Assembly (NCBI GenBank): GCA_019638495.1
Contig: JAHBTQ010000010.1
Coordinates: 62,001-126,000, forward strand
Direction: 5' to 3'
DNA from: Taibaiella sp.
GTDB lineage: Bacteria; Bacteroidota; Bacteroidia; Chitinophagales; Chitinophagaceae
DNA: 64,000 nucleotides
Shown here piece after piece: positions 39,410 to 48,126 of this stretch. Under the pieces are notes generated by a model. The model was not told the origin of the DNA. It was given only the letters and a program-made list of their open reading frames with translations, and ran no database searches. Position numbers and translations under genes: made by a program. How positions within the stretch are numbered: position 1 is the first letter of the stretch; every line of letters starts with the position of its first letter.

Positions 39410-42052
39410 ATGAGATATATTCAGGCTCTTTTGATGGCAGTGTGTTTTTCCGTTGCAGCTCACGCCCAGTACCTTGCTCTTGATTCTGCCACTAATGGTG
39501 GATTTGAGTTGGGAGGAACTCCTGCTGCCAATGGATGGACCACAGTAAACGCAGCAATAAACCAGTGGACCGTTTCCAATACCGCCCCCTACCTCGGAAT
39601 TCGCTGTGCACACATCACTAATACCGGAGCAGGCGGTCCTAACGCTTATACATTAACTTCTGCACAAACGAGTCATATGTACTATGACGTCACTATTCCT
39701 GCATCATCAGTAAATATCAGGTTGAAATTTTATTTCCGCGGGAATGGCCAGGCTGGTTTAGATAGGATGATGGTGTTCACTTCACCTACAAGTTATACTC
39801 CGCTGGTGAATGTGCCGGCTTCTCCTACTACAACTGTAGCTGGAGCAACAAACATCTGGACGCAACCCACTTTTGCTGCTGGCTGGACACCGGTCAACAT
39901 TACGCTTCCGGCGTCGCTTTCCGGCTCCACATTCCGGCTCACATTTACATGGCAGAACGACGCTACGTTGGGCACCAACCCTCCTGCGGCAATTGATAAT
40001 ATTTCTGTAGAGTACAACTGTGGTGTGCCACCTGCGATTGCCGGTGTTACAACAGTGTGTAATTCTGACTCAACGGTTCTTTCAAACTCCATGTCAGGTG
40101 GAGTATGGACAAGCAGTAACCCAGCTGTTGGTACTGTTTCTCCAACAGGGGGTGTTTGGGGTATATCCCAGGGCACTACGACTATTTCTTATACCACTGG
40201 TTGCGCTGCGCCGGCTACCAGGATCGTAACCGTGCTTGCAACACCCTCACCGATTATAGGACTATCAGATGTATGTGTAGGTAGTACGATCTTACTCAGC
40301 GATACCGCCTGGGGAAGTGGCTGGGGCCATTTGGGTACCAAACTTTCAATTGATGCCGCGGGCGTAGTTACCGGTCTTATTGCCGGCGTAGATACAGTTA
40401 CTTTTGATAATAGCTGTGCAGGTGGCATACCTGTCACGAAGGTGATTAACGTTAGGCCGTTGCCTCCGTCTATCTTGAGCCTCACAGATACGCTCTGCGA
40501 AGCGGGTAGCTTAGATGATACGCTGCAGCTATCAAATAGTATGCCCGGCGGACTCTGGAGCACATTGGACCCAACGATAGCCGTAGTAAATCCGACGACA
40601 GGCCTGGTGACCGGAGTTACGGATGGTACTGCTACTATTCGCTATACATCTTCTTATGGCTGCACCATGGACAAGGTAGTAACTGTAAATCAGCTACCTG
40701 ATCCCATTACTGGAGTCGGTCCGGTGTGTATAGGAAGCACTATCATTTTCTCAAGCGCATGGTCGGGTGGGGTATGGAGTAGCTCACTGACAGGTGTAGC
40801 TACTGTAACTGCTGGCATTGTTACGGGCATAGCCGGCGGCACCACAGTTATATCCTATGCTAATGGTTGCGGACCGGTAACCGTGATAGCGACAGTAGAC
40901 CCGCATCCTGCGGCAATTATCGGGCCTGATTCAGTTTGCGTTGGTAACACAGCTACGTTTGCTTCGGCTACGGTGGGTGGGTCCTGGAGCTCCAGTTTCA
41001 CAGGGGTTGCCACCGTCCTTTCTGCATCAGGTGTTATTACAGGTTTGGTTCCCGGTGTATCAGTGATCTCTTACCTGATGCCAAGCGGCGGTGGCTGCTA
41101 TGTTACCAAGCCTATTCATGTTGTTGATGTTCCAGGTGCCATTTCAGGCGGCATGGCTGTTTGCCCCGGTCAGACTTCCGCTCTCGCGAATGGTACGCCA
41201 GGAGGTGTGTGGACAAGCCTTAGTCCTGCAACTGCGTCTATCGTAGCGTCGGGCGCTTCTGCAGGTCTTGTTACTGGTTTGCTTCCCGGTACAGCGATAA
41301 TAAAATACACCACTCCGGCCGGTTGCGTTGTTTATACACTGTTTACTGTTGACCCACTGCCTGAAGCAATAGTAGGAGAGAATGAGTATTGCGCGGGTGC
41401 AAAAGATACATTGTACAACCCTACGCCTGGTGGAACCTGGACCTCGGTTACAGGAGGCATCGCTACCATCACCAGTGGGTCGGGTATCATGAGCATTTCG
41501 GCTACACCCACCAGTACAGTTACAGGAACGGTGCGGTATACAGTTACCAGCACAGGCTGCTCTATCACTAAGTCGTTTTTGGTAAATCCGCTTCCGGTAC
41601 CGCCTGTTAACTATAACAGCTACACAGGAGCATTGTCTACAGATACCGGCTATACGAGCTACCAGTGGTATCACAGCGTGAAGGGTAAATTGCCGGGCGC
41701 TGTTACCCGTAAGATTGCTGCAACGTTCACAGGTAGCTACACCGTAGAAGTAACTGACAAGAAGGGATGTGTTGGGGTTTCTGCTCCCTATAAATTTACC
41801 TGGACGGGTGTAGGAGAGACAAGTGCTCAATCTACTGTACGTATCTATCCGAATCCGGCAGACGACCAGGTGTTTGTTGATGCGCCTTCTGGCAGTAAGG
41901 TTGTCCTAAGTAGTCTCGATGGCAAAGCAATTATCAACAATAACGCCACAACGACGCTTGATATTTCGAAAATTCCCGCGGGTGTTTACATGATATCAAT
42001 ATTCGATATCGAAGGGACACGAATTCATGTTGAAAAGTTGGTTAAACAGTAA
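39410..42052 (+). CDS. T9SS surface protein with seven BIG2-like units, 880 aa
   Basis: Signal peptide (ends AHAQ). A jelly-roll lectin-like domain occupies about 22-205 (GGFELGG, ending AIDNISVEY). Seven BIG2-like units follow (GGVWSSS.., GVVTGL.PG, ISY), each with two cysteines, then an Ig-like YQWYHS unit and a type A sorting domain (IYPNPADDQVFVDAP, ending VEKLVKQ). It starts 39 nt after the 589-aa gene and precedes the 820-aa gene by 47 nt, with no terminator between them. Units resemble those of the 2808-aa protein but are more divergent. Probably an adhesin or matrix protein. Confidence 0.85.
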   Translation: MRYIQALLMAVCFSVAAHAQYLALDSATNGGFELGGTPAANGWTTVNAAINQWTVSNTAPYLGIRCAHITNTGAGGPNAYTLTSAQTSHMYYDVTIPASSVNIRLKFYFRGNGQAGLDRMMVFTSPTSYTPLVNVPASPTTTVAGATNIWTQPTFAAGWTPVNITLPASLSGSTFRLTFTWQNDATLGTNPPAAIDNISVEYNCGVPPAIAGVTTVCNSDSTVLSNSMSGGVWTSSNPAVGTVSPTGGVWGISQGTTTISYTTGCAAPATRIVTVLATPSPIIGLSDVCVGSTILLSDTAWGSGWGHLGTKLSIDAAGVVTGLIAGVDTVTFDNSCAGGIPVTKVINVRPLPPSILSLTDTLCEAGSLDDTLQLSNSMPGGLWSTLDPTIAVVNPTTGLVTGVTDGTATIRYTSSYGCTMDKVVTVNQLPDPITGVGPVCIGSTIIFSSAWSGGVWSSSLTGVATVTAGIVTGIAGGTTVISYANGCGPVTVIATVDPHPAAIIGPDSVCVGNTATFASATVGGSWSSSFTGVATVLSASGVITGLVPGVSVISYLMPSGGGCYVTKPIHVVDVPGAISGGMAVCPGQTSALANGTPGGVWTSLSPATASIVASGASAGLVTGLLPGTAIIKYTTPAGCVVYTLFTVDPLPEAIVGENEYCAGAKDTLYNPTPGGTWTSVTGGIATITSGSGIMSISATPTSTVTGTVRYTVTSTGCSITKSFLVNPLPVPPVNYNSYTGALSTDTGYTSYQWYHSVKGKLPGAVTRKIAATFTGSYTVEVTDKKGCVGVSAPYKFTWTGVGETSAQSTVRIYPNPADDQVFVDAPSGSKVVLSSLDGKAIINNNATTTLDISKIPAGVYMISIFDIEGTRIHVEKLVKQ

Positions 42053-42099
42053 AAGCATAGGTACCAGGTATAAAGGATAAAAAATCTTAAACAGGAAAT

Positions 42100-44562
42100 T
42101 TGATGAAGAAGATATTTTCGCTGCTCTTAACCATCTGTTCTGCATTGGCTGCTTTTTCGCAGACGGTTTACCAGCCAGACGGCATCGCATCTTTTACCGG
42201 GGCAGCCACTTATTGTGTGGGTGCACCCATTACAACGCCGTTGGACCTGAAATTTACCAATTGTAATTCGGGCGCAGGTGCTACATCGGGGGTTGTCCTC
42301 ACGATTAACTGGTATTACAACACTACGAATTCTACTTCGGTAACGGGTGCAACACTTGTAAGTGGCCCTATAGTTATGGCCGACCCTACCACAGACACAG
42401 TGGCACTTTCGTATATGCCTACACTTAGTGTGGGTGGCGAATATTATTTCTTTTGTGAGATCCGCTGGACCAGCGGGGGAACTATAGCCTGCGGTGGTAG
42501 CTCGGGCGTTATTACCAGCGGCACACAGTTAGTGCGCATAAGTCCACCACCTATTGCTCCGTCGGCTCCTATCAATCTTTGTGAGACATATTCAGCTACG
42601 CTTACAAACGCTTTTGCAGGTGGAACATGGACCAGCTCAAATACCAGCGTTGCCACAATTGACACTTTTACCGGTGTGGTATACGGTGAAGATGTAGGTG
42701 CAACATTTATCACCTATCGCCTTGGTAGTTGTTATGTTACATCTTTTCTCACCGTAAACGCTCTGCCGGGAAACATATTGCCGGGTTTGGATACCACACT
42801 CTGTGTTGGCAGAACCTTGACGCTGACGAATTCTACCTCCGGTGGTACCTGGTCTAGCTCATCTTCTACTACCGCATCGGTAGGCTCCGCTTCAGGTATC
42901 GTTTCTGCGTTTTCGGCTGGCGTTGCAAACATCTCATATGTATTGCCCACGGGATGCTATATGGTTAAGCCGGTTACTGTAGCAGCTAACCCTGCTGTGA
43001 TCACCGGTACGACCGATGTCTGTGTTGCTTCAAACACTATTCTTTCCAATACATCATCACCAGGTGCCTGGTCTAGCAGCAATACCGCTATAGGCACTGT
43101 TAATGCCGTTTCTGGTAGCGTTAGAGGTATTTCTGCAGGTACCACAGTCATTAGTTTCACAATGACGACTCCTGGTCGTTGCTATGCAATTACTACAGTT
43201 AATGTTAACGCAGCACCTTCAGCTACAATTGGTGGACCGGGTACTGTTTGCCAGGGCGCCGCGATCACACTTACTAACGCCGTGGGTGGAGGTAACTGGA
43301 CATCCGGCAACATCGATACTGCGACTGTAGCAATGTCAAGCGGTATAGTAACAGGAGTTGGACCGGGAACAGTTCGTATCACTTATACTAAACCAGGTTG
43401 CGGACCTGTTTCCAAACAGATTACAGTTAATCCTTTGCCCGGACCTATTTTGGGTATTTTCTACACTTGTTACGGGCAGTCTACTCCTTTGTCTGTTCCG
43501 GGGTCTAGTGTCTCATCACGCTGGTATAGTGCAGATGCCACTATTGCCGCTGTTGACTCCACGAGCGGCAACGTTTCCGGGGTTTCCATGGGTGTGACAA
43601 CGATCAGTTACCGCGAGGTGAATGGATGTTTCACAACCGTAGCCGTTACGGTTCATCCTCTTGCTCCTATTGTGGGTCCTGATACAGTTTGCGTGGGGTC
43701 GAGCATAACACTTTCAAATGTTGTAGGTGGCGGTACATGGGTTAGCAGCAATCCAGACGTTGTTGCTATTGATACATTTACCGGCATTGCGACAGGACTT
43801 GTAGATGGAATAACGTTCATTCAATACCACCTGCCTACTGGTTGCATGACTACGCGCATGGTGCGTAACCTGCCGCCGCTTTCACCAATAGGCGGATCGC
43901 TCACTATTTGCAGTGCCTCGTCTACTACACTCTCGATTGCTGAGACTGGTGGCATGTGGTTCAGTGCTAATCCCCACATTGCAGAGATCGACACGTTTAG
44001 TGGTCTGCTTATAGGTCGCAACGCAGATACCACAACCATTTACTACATGATTCATGGTTGCACAACTGAGGCTGACGTTATTGTAAATCCGCTTCCAGAA
44101 CCAACTACTAGCTACGATTGGCTTACCAGGCGCCTCAGTACGCCTGCTATATACGCTGCCTTCCAGTGGTTCGATAGTTCTGCATCAGGTGCCCATGCTA
44201 TAGCAGGTGCTACTAGTAGTTACCTGACACTTACAGATGTGTACACTAGCTACTACGTCGAGGCTACTGATGGCAATGGATGTAAAGGTCGCTCAGAATG
44301 GTTCAGGAATCCGGTAGGTGTGCATGAGGCTGGCGAGTTGGTAAACGTTCGTGTTTACCCGAATCCCGCCACTGATCAGGTGTTTATTGTCGCCGCGAAA
44401 CCGGTTTCAGTTACATTAAACTCGATCGATGGTAAGACGATTAAGACCGAAAAGAATGCGTCTTCTCTTGATGTAAGTACGCTTGTTCCAGGCTTGTATT
44501 TGCTGGGTATCTACGACGAAGATGGTGTGCTACTCAAAATGGAGAAGCTTACGAAGCAGTAA
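42100..44562 (+). CDS. T9SS surface protein with seven BIG2-like units, 820 aa
   Basis: Signal peptide (ends AAFSQ). An N-terminal beta domain occupies about 22-150, with no named family that I recognise. Seven BIG2-like units follow (GGTWTSSN.., VNALPG). An Ig-like unit (FQWFDSSA) and a type A sorting domain (VYPNPATDQVFIVAA, ending MEKLTKQ) close the protein. The last 70 residues are close to those of the 880-aa neighbour, which suggests tandem duplication with loss or gain of the N-terminal module. A terminator follows directly. Confidence 0.85.
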   Translation: MMKKIFSLLLTICSALAAFSQTVYQPDGIASFTGAATYCVGAPITTPLDLKFTNCNSGAGATSGVVLTINWYYNTTNSTSVTGATLVSGPIVMADPTTDTVALSYMPTLSVGGEYYFFCEIRWTSGGTIACGGSSGVITSGTQLVRISPPPIAPSAPINLCETYSATLTNAFAGGTWTSSNTSVATIDTFTGVVYGEDVGATFITYRLGSCYVTSFLTVNALPGNILPGLDTTLCVGRTLTLTNSTSGGTWSSSSSTTASVGSASGIVSAFSAGVANISYVLPTGCYMVKPVTVAANPAVITGTTDVCVASNTILSNTSSPGAWSSSNTAIGTVNAVSGSVRGISAGTTVISFTMTTPGRCYAITTVNVNAAPSATIGGPGTVCQGAAITLTNAVGGGNWTSGNIDTATVAMSSGIVTGVGPGTVRITYTKPGCGPVSKQITVNPLPGPILGIFYTCYGQSTPLSVPGSSVSSRWYSADATIAAVDSTSGNVSGVSMGVTTISYREVNGCFTTVAVTVHPLAPIVGPDTVCVGSSITLSNVVGGGTWVSSNPDVVAIDTFTGIATGLVDGITFIQYHLPTGCMTTRMVRNLPPLSPIGGSLTICSASSTTLSIAETGGMWFSANPHIAEIDTFSGLLIGRNADTTTIYYMIHGCTTEADVIVNPLPEPTTSYDWLTRRLSTPAIYAAFQWFDSSASGAHAIAGATSSYLTLTDVYTSYYVEATDGNGCKGRSEWFRNPVGVHEAGELVNVRVYPNPATDQVFIVAAKPVSVTLNSIDGKTIKTEKNASSLDVSTLVPGLYLLGIYDEDGVLLKMEKLTKQ

Positions 44563-44583
44563 TTTTTTCAATAATTTATAAGG

Positions 44584-44615
44584 AGCTGGCCATACTTATG
44601 GCCAGCTTTTTTTTG
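44584..44615 (+). terminator. Terminator of the three-gene T9SS cluster
   Basis: Perfect 11-bp stem AGCTGGCCATA / TATGGCCAGCT with a 2-nt spacer (probably a larger effective loop), followed by 8 T, 22 nt after the stop of the 820-aa gene. Confidence 0.93.
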
Positions 44616-44670
44616 TACATAAGGTCCGTATTTTCTCAACACTTTACAAAATAAAATATTTGCTATACAA

Positions 44671-44701
44671 TTTGTTAGTACGATGTTAATTACTAAATTT
44701 G
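44671..44701 (+). promoter_or_regulatory. Best Bacteroidota-type promoter in the window
   Basis: TTTG (44671-44674), exactly 19 nt, then TAAATTTG (44694-44701). Both boxes and the spacing match the known Bacteroidota vegetative promoter. The predicted start is near 44708, and a 56-codon ORF begins at 44721. Confidence 0.75.
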
Positions 44702-44720
44702 TTTAACAAACCAATAACGC

Positions 44721-44891
44721 ATGCTGGACCAGTCAAAAGATATCGACGTAAATGCGCTGCCGGTACACTTGTTTGTAAAGTCGCCGAAGGAGGCTAAGAG
44801 GTTGCGCTCTTCACAGCCGTCTATTCCGGTAAATCCCGGACCGTATAGAAAAGCTAAGAGATTTGGAGATTCGCTGGGTATAGCGGGCTAA
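44721..44891 (+). CDS. Small ORF, 56 aa, unknown function
   Basis: ATG to TAA, 56 residues, starting MLDQSKDIDVNALPVHLF and ending GDSLGIAG. It is basic (many Lys/Arg) with no signal peptide or membrane segment. It lies about 13 nt after a predicted transcription start from a near-perfect promoter, which is the main reason for calling it real. No family is recognised. It stops just before the convergent lipocalin-like gene, and no terminator is visible between them. It could be a small regulatory or ribosome-associated protein; that is open. Confidence 0.55.
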   Translation: MLDQSKDIDVNALPVHLFVKSPKEAKRLRSSQPSIPVNPGPYRKAKRFGDSLGIAG

Positions 44892-44896
44892 GGTTG

Positions 44897-45310
44897 TTAT
44901 GGCCTGGCTACCAGGTAGGCGGTTTCCTGCTTTTCAGTTCCGGATTGTGCTACGATCACCATATGACCGTCATCTGCATCTATTATGTTGAATGACAGCG
45001 ATTCCGGGAAGTTATTTAGCTGCTCCTGGTGCAGTGTGATAACCTTGGTGTCAAAGTTGAAACTCCACTTTCCCTCCAATAAAATGTTCCCTTCAGCAAG
45101 CGTAAAAGTACTATCGCATTTAAAGTACATGTAGTCCTTTTCAGATCCGGTTTCCGGCGGAATTACGTTTCCTTCTGCATCCTTTGTCATTTCGCAATAC
45201 CACTTCTTGCCGCATATAACATACTCATCGTTATCTTGGCTGGCATGCAATGATGGTTTGGCCAGCGCTATCAAAATCAGCAAGAAAGAGCATTTTAGAA
45301 GAGGGCTCAT
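44897..45310 (-). CDS. Lipocalin-like secreted protein
   Basis: 137 aa from the ATG at 45310, which is preferred because a signal peptide begins there (MSPLLKCSFLLILIALA, ending SLHAS); an in-frame start 39 nt upstream adds a stretch with no function. The mature part has a GKKWYC motif, then FKCDSTFTL and LLEGKWSFNFD, with alternating strands as in short lipocalin-like domains of Bacteroidota. The ligand is unknown. A strong terminator lies between it and dnaK, so it needs its own promoter. Confidence 0.68.
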   Translation of the reverse strand: MSPLLKCSFLLILIALAKPSLHASQDNDEYVICGKKWYCEMTKDAEGNVIPPETGSEKDYMYFKCDSTFTLAEGNILLEGKWSFNFDTKVITLHQEQLNNFPESLSFNIIDADDGHMVIVAQSGTEKQETAYLVARP

Positions 45311-45383
45311 GACGTAAATATACAGTATAAGTAGCTCCGTCGTCGTCACTGGTTCGTTAAGACAAACGGCATTTGCTTTAATG

Positions 45384-45415
45384 AAAAGTGGCCGGGGAAA
45401 TACCCGGCCACTTTT
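45384..45415 (-). terminator. Rho-independent terminator of dnaK
   Basis: Perfect 13-bp stem AAAAGTGGCCGGG / CCCGGCCACTTTT with a 6-nt loop, 20 nt after the dnaK stop. The flanking A/T on both sides allows use in both directions. Confidence 0.92.
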
Positions 45416-45435
45416 ACACTTGATTTTGTTTCACC

Positions 45436-47346
45436 TTACTTCACTTCTTCATACTCTGCATCAGCTACATGGCTGTCATCAGTGTTGCCGCCCGCGTTTG
45501 AAGCTCCTTTATGTGCTCCCTCCGCGCCTTGTGCATCGCCCTGTTGACCTGCTTTGTACATGTCTTCACTTGCAGCCATCCATGCAGCGTTAAGTTGCTC
45601 TTCTGCTTTGTCAATTCCGTCCAGGTCTTCAGCCTTGTGTGCTTTACGAAGATCTTCAAGTGCAGTTTCAATTGCCGACTTCTTGTCGCCGGGAATCTTG
45701 TCGCCATACTCTTTCAGTTGCTTCTCTGATTGGAATATGAGGCTGTCTGCCTTATTTACCTTTTCTACACGCTCACGTACTTTCTTGTCAGCATCCTCGT
45801 TGGCCTTAGCCTCGTTCTTCATCCTTTCTATTTCCTCCTTGTTGAGGCCGCTACCGGCTTCGATGCGGATGTTTTGTTGCTTACCTGTGCCCTTATCGCG
45901 AGCGGTTACATGTAGCAGGCCGTTAGCGTCAATGTCAAAAGTCACTTCGATCTGCGGTACGCCACGCGGAGCAGGCGGTATGCCGTCCAGGATGAATCGT
46001 CCCAGGTTTTTGTTATCCTTTGCCATAGGGCGCTCACCTTGCAGTACATTGATCTCTACACTTGGCTGGCTATCGCTGGCAGTGGAGAAAGTCTCACTTT
46101 TCTTGGTAGGGATAGTAGTGTTTGCTTCTATCAGTTTGGTCATTACTCCACCCATCGTTTCAATACCCAGTGAAAGAGGGGTAACGTCAAGCAGTAGCAC
46201 ATCCTTTACATCTCCTGTCAGCACACCGCCCTGAATGGCAGCTCCTATCGCTACTACTTCGTCCGGGTTAACACCCTTATGAGGTTTCTTGCCAAAGAAC
46301 TTTTCTACAACTTCCTGCACCTTAGGAATACGTGTAGAGCCACCCACCAAAATCACTTCGTCTATCTCGCTGGCATTCATGCCGGCATCTTTCAATGCTT
46401 TACGGCAAGGTTCCAGTGTACGCTCAATGAGGCTGTCGCTAAGTTGTTCAAACTTTGCACGAGACAGTTTGCGCACCAGGTGTTTCGGTGCACCGTCGAT
46501 CGCGGTGATATACGGAAGGTTGATCTCTGTCTCCTGTGAAGAAGAAAGCTCGATTTTAGCTTTTTCTGCTGCTTCTTTCAGGCGTTGCCAGGCCATTGGG
46601 TCCTTACGCAGGTCCATTGACTCGTCTTTGCGGAATTCTTCAGCGAGCCAGTCCATGATCACCTTATCAAAGTCGTCACCACCCAGGTGCGTATCTCCAT
46701 TTGTAGATTTTACTTCAAATACGCCGTCGCCCAGTTCAAGTACAGATACGTCAAACGTACCACCACCAAGGTCAAATACTGCGATCTTGCTGTCCTTGCT
46801 TTGTTTGTCAAGGCCATATGCCAATGCCGCTGCTGTTGGTTCATTGATGATCCTGCGAACAGTAAGCCCGGCAATTTCACCAGCCTCTTTAGTAGCCTGG
46901 CGCTGTGCGTCGTTGAAGTAAGCCGGTACAGTGATAACAGCTTCCTTTACTTCCTGGCCCAGGAAATCTTCAGCCGTCTTCTTCATTTTCTGAAGCACCA
47001 TAGCGCTAATCTCTTGTGGCGTGTAAAGACGGCCATCAATATCTACGCGGGGAGTGTTGTTTTCTCCCTTAGCTACCTTGTATGTAAAGTGAGAAATCTC
47101 ATTTGTAACCTCGTCGAACCGACGGCCCATAAAACGCTTTATGGACTGTATGGTGTTGTGTGGGTTCGTAATAGCCTGGCGTTTAGCCGGATCGCCCACT
47201 TTGCGCTCCCCATTTTTCAGGAAAGCTACGACAGATGGTGTGGTGCGGCGTCCTTCATCGTTTGCTATCACAACCGGTTCATTACCTTCCATTACCGCCA
47301 CACACGAGTTCGTTGTTCCTAAGTCTATTCCTATAATCTTTGCCAT
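45436..47346 (-). CDS. dnaK: Molecular chaperone DnaK (Hsp70)
   Basis: 636-aa Hsp70 chaperone. The N-terminal nucleotide-binding domain starts MAKIIGIDLGTTNSCVAV and contains VFDLGGGTFDVS and the adenosine-binding VGGSTRIPKVQ. The substrate-binding domain includes LLDVTPLSLGIETMGG, and a helical lid ends in a Gly/Ala-rich tail with acidic TDDSHVADAEYEEVK. Length and features are normal for a bacterial DnaK. The genes for DnaJ and GrpE are not adjacent, and no CIRCE element was seen in the 243 nt upstream. The ATG is well supported by the conserved first residues. Confidence 0.97.
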   Translation of the reverse strand: MAKIIGIDLGTTNSCVAVMEGNEPVVIANDEGRRTTPSVVAFLKNGERKVGDPAKRQAITNPHNTIQSIKRFMGRRFDEVTNEISHFTYKVAKGENNTPRVDIDGRLYTPQEISAMVLQKMKKTAEDFLGQEVKEAVITVPAYFNDAQRQATKEAGEIAGLTVRRIINEPTAAALAYGLDKQSKDSKIAVFDLGGGTFDVSVLELGDGVFEVKSTNGDTHLGGDDFDKVIMDWLAEEFRKDESMDLRKDPMAWQRLKEAAEKAKIELSSSQETEINLPYITAIDGAPKHLVRKLSRAKFEQLSDSLIERTLEPCRKALKDAGMNASEIDEVILVGGSTRIPKVQEVVEKFFGKKPHKGVNPDEVVAIGAAIQGGVLTGDVKDVLLLDVTPLSLGIETMGGVMTKLIEANTTIPTKKSETFSTASDSQPSVEINVLQGERPMAKDNKNLGRFILDGIPPAPRGVPQIEVTFDIDANGLLHVTARDKGTGKQQNIRIEAGSGLNKEEIERMKNEAKANEDADKKVRERVEKVNKADSLIFQSEKQLKEYGDKIPGDKKSAIETALEDLRKAHKAEDLDGIDKAEEQLNAAWMAASEDMYKAGQQGDAQGAEGAHKGASNAGGNTDDSHVADAEYEEVK

Positions 47347-47589
47347 AGTATATGTGTTTACCCTCTATACTCAATACACATGCCATAGTTAAATCCCTGT
47401 AATATTGGCAGAAATACTGTCAATACCCATATGAGCAGTTGACGCTTTGGCGTAAGGGGCTCTGTTTTAATGCAGAACTGTCAGCATTCCACATCAGGTG
47501 GCGCTATTGTAGCCAGGTTATTGGCATCTTAAGATTTCCTTCACATAATATTTTATAATTTAGAATAGAATCCGTTTAAATCTACTTGT

Positions 47590-47937
47590 ATGAAACAGTT
47601 CATTTTAGGCTTGTTTGCCGGCGTTCTCGTGACCTTTCTGGTGCTATGGTTGGGTGCTATCCCGGGGCTTAAGCAATCGGCATATGATTCAGGGTTTGCT
47701 GCGGGGAACAAAGCTGGTACCGACGCGGGAATGAAATTGGGAATAGCAAATGGCGTGGAGCAAGTGCGCCAGCAAGAACTACAGGATAGCCTGAGGACGG
47801 AAGCGCAAAGCCGAAAAGCCAGGGAAGCGGCGGCAGCACAATCACGGCGCCGTAGGCCTGAACCAGTACAAAACTGGCATGTAATAGACGGTCATATAGC
47901 TGCTCCAATTAACCAGGATAGCGAGCCCGATCTCTAA
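47590..47937 (+). CDS. Small membrane-anchored protein with Gly-every-fourth-residue segment
   Basis: 115 aa. One N-terminal transmembrane helix (about 3-22) is followed by a segment in which Gly occurs at 35, 39, 43, 47, 51 and 55, exactly every fourth residue; this resembles glycine-zipper or Yae1-like motifs. After that come a charged Gln/Arg/Ala-rich coiled stretch and a Pro/Arg-rich tail. No family is recognised. It sits alone between dnaK (divergent) and the metalloprotease gene. Confidence 0.65.
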   Translation: MKQFILGLFAGVLVTFLVLWLGAIPGLKQSAYDSGFAAGNKAGTDAGMKLGIANGVEQVRQQELQDSLRTEAQSRKAREAAAAQSRRRRPEPVQNWHVIDGHIAAPINQDSEPDL

Positions 47938-48126
47938 TTGGGGCATCTCAATAACAAAAAGAGTGTTTTCCTCAAAAAAAAATCAAAATGACCCAAGATA
48001 TTGGGTGTCAACTTCGTCTTATCTAATTGTTACGGAGAAAATTTTTGAGTGTAGCAAAAAAAAAAGCTGTAAACCTCCCGTTTTTTAAATGTTAAATTTT
48101 ATTTTTGGACCTCATAATTACATAAT

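Noticed and set aside
46687..47322. Plus-strand open frame of about 211 aa opposite dnaK
   Set aside because: Antisense shadow of a highly conserved dnaK; composition is typical of reverse-strand translation.
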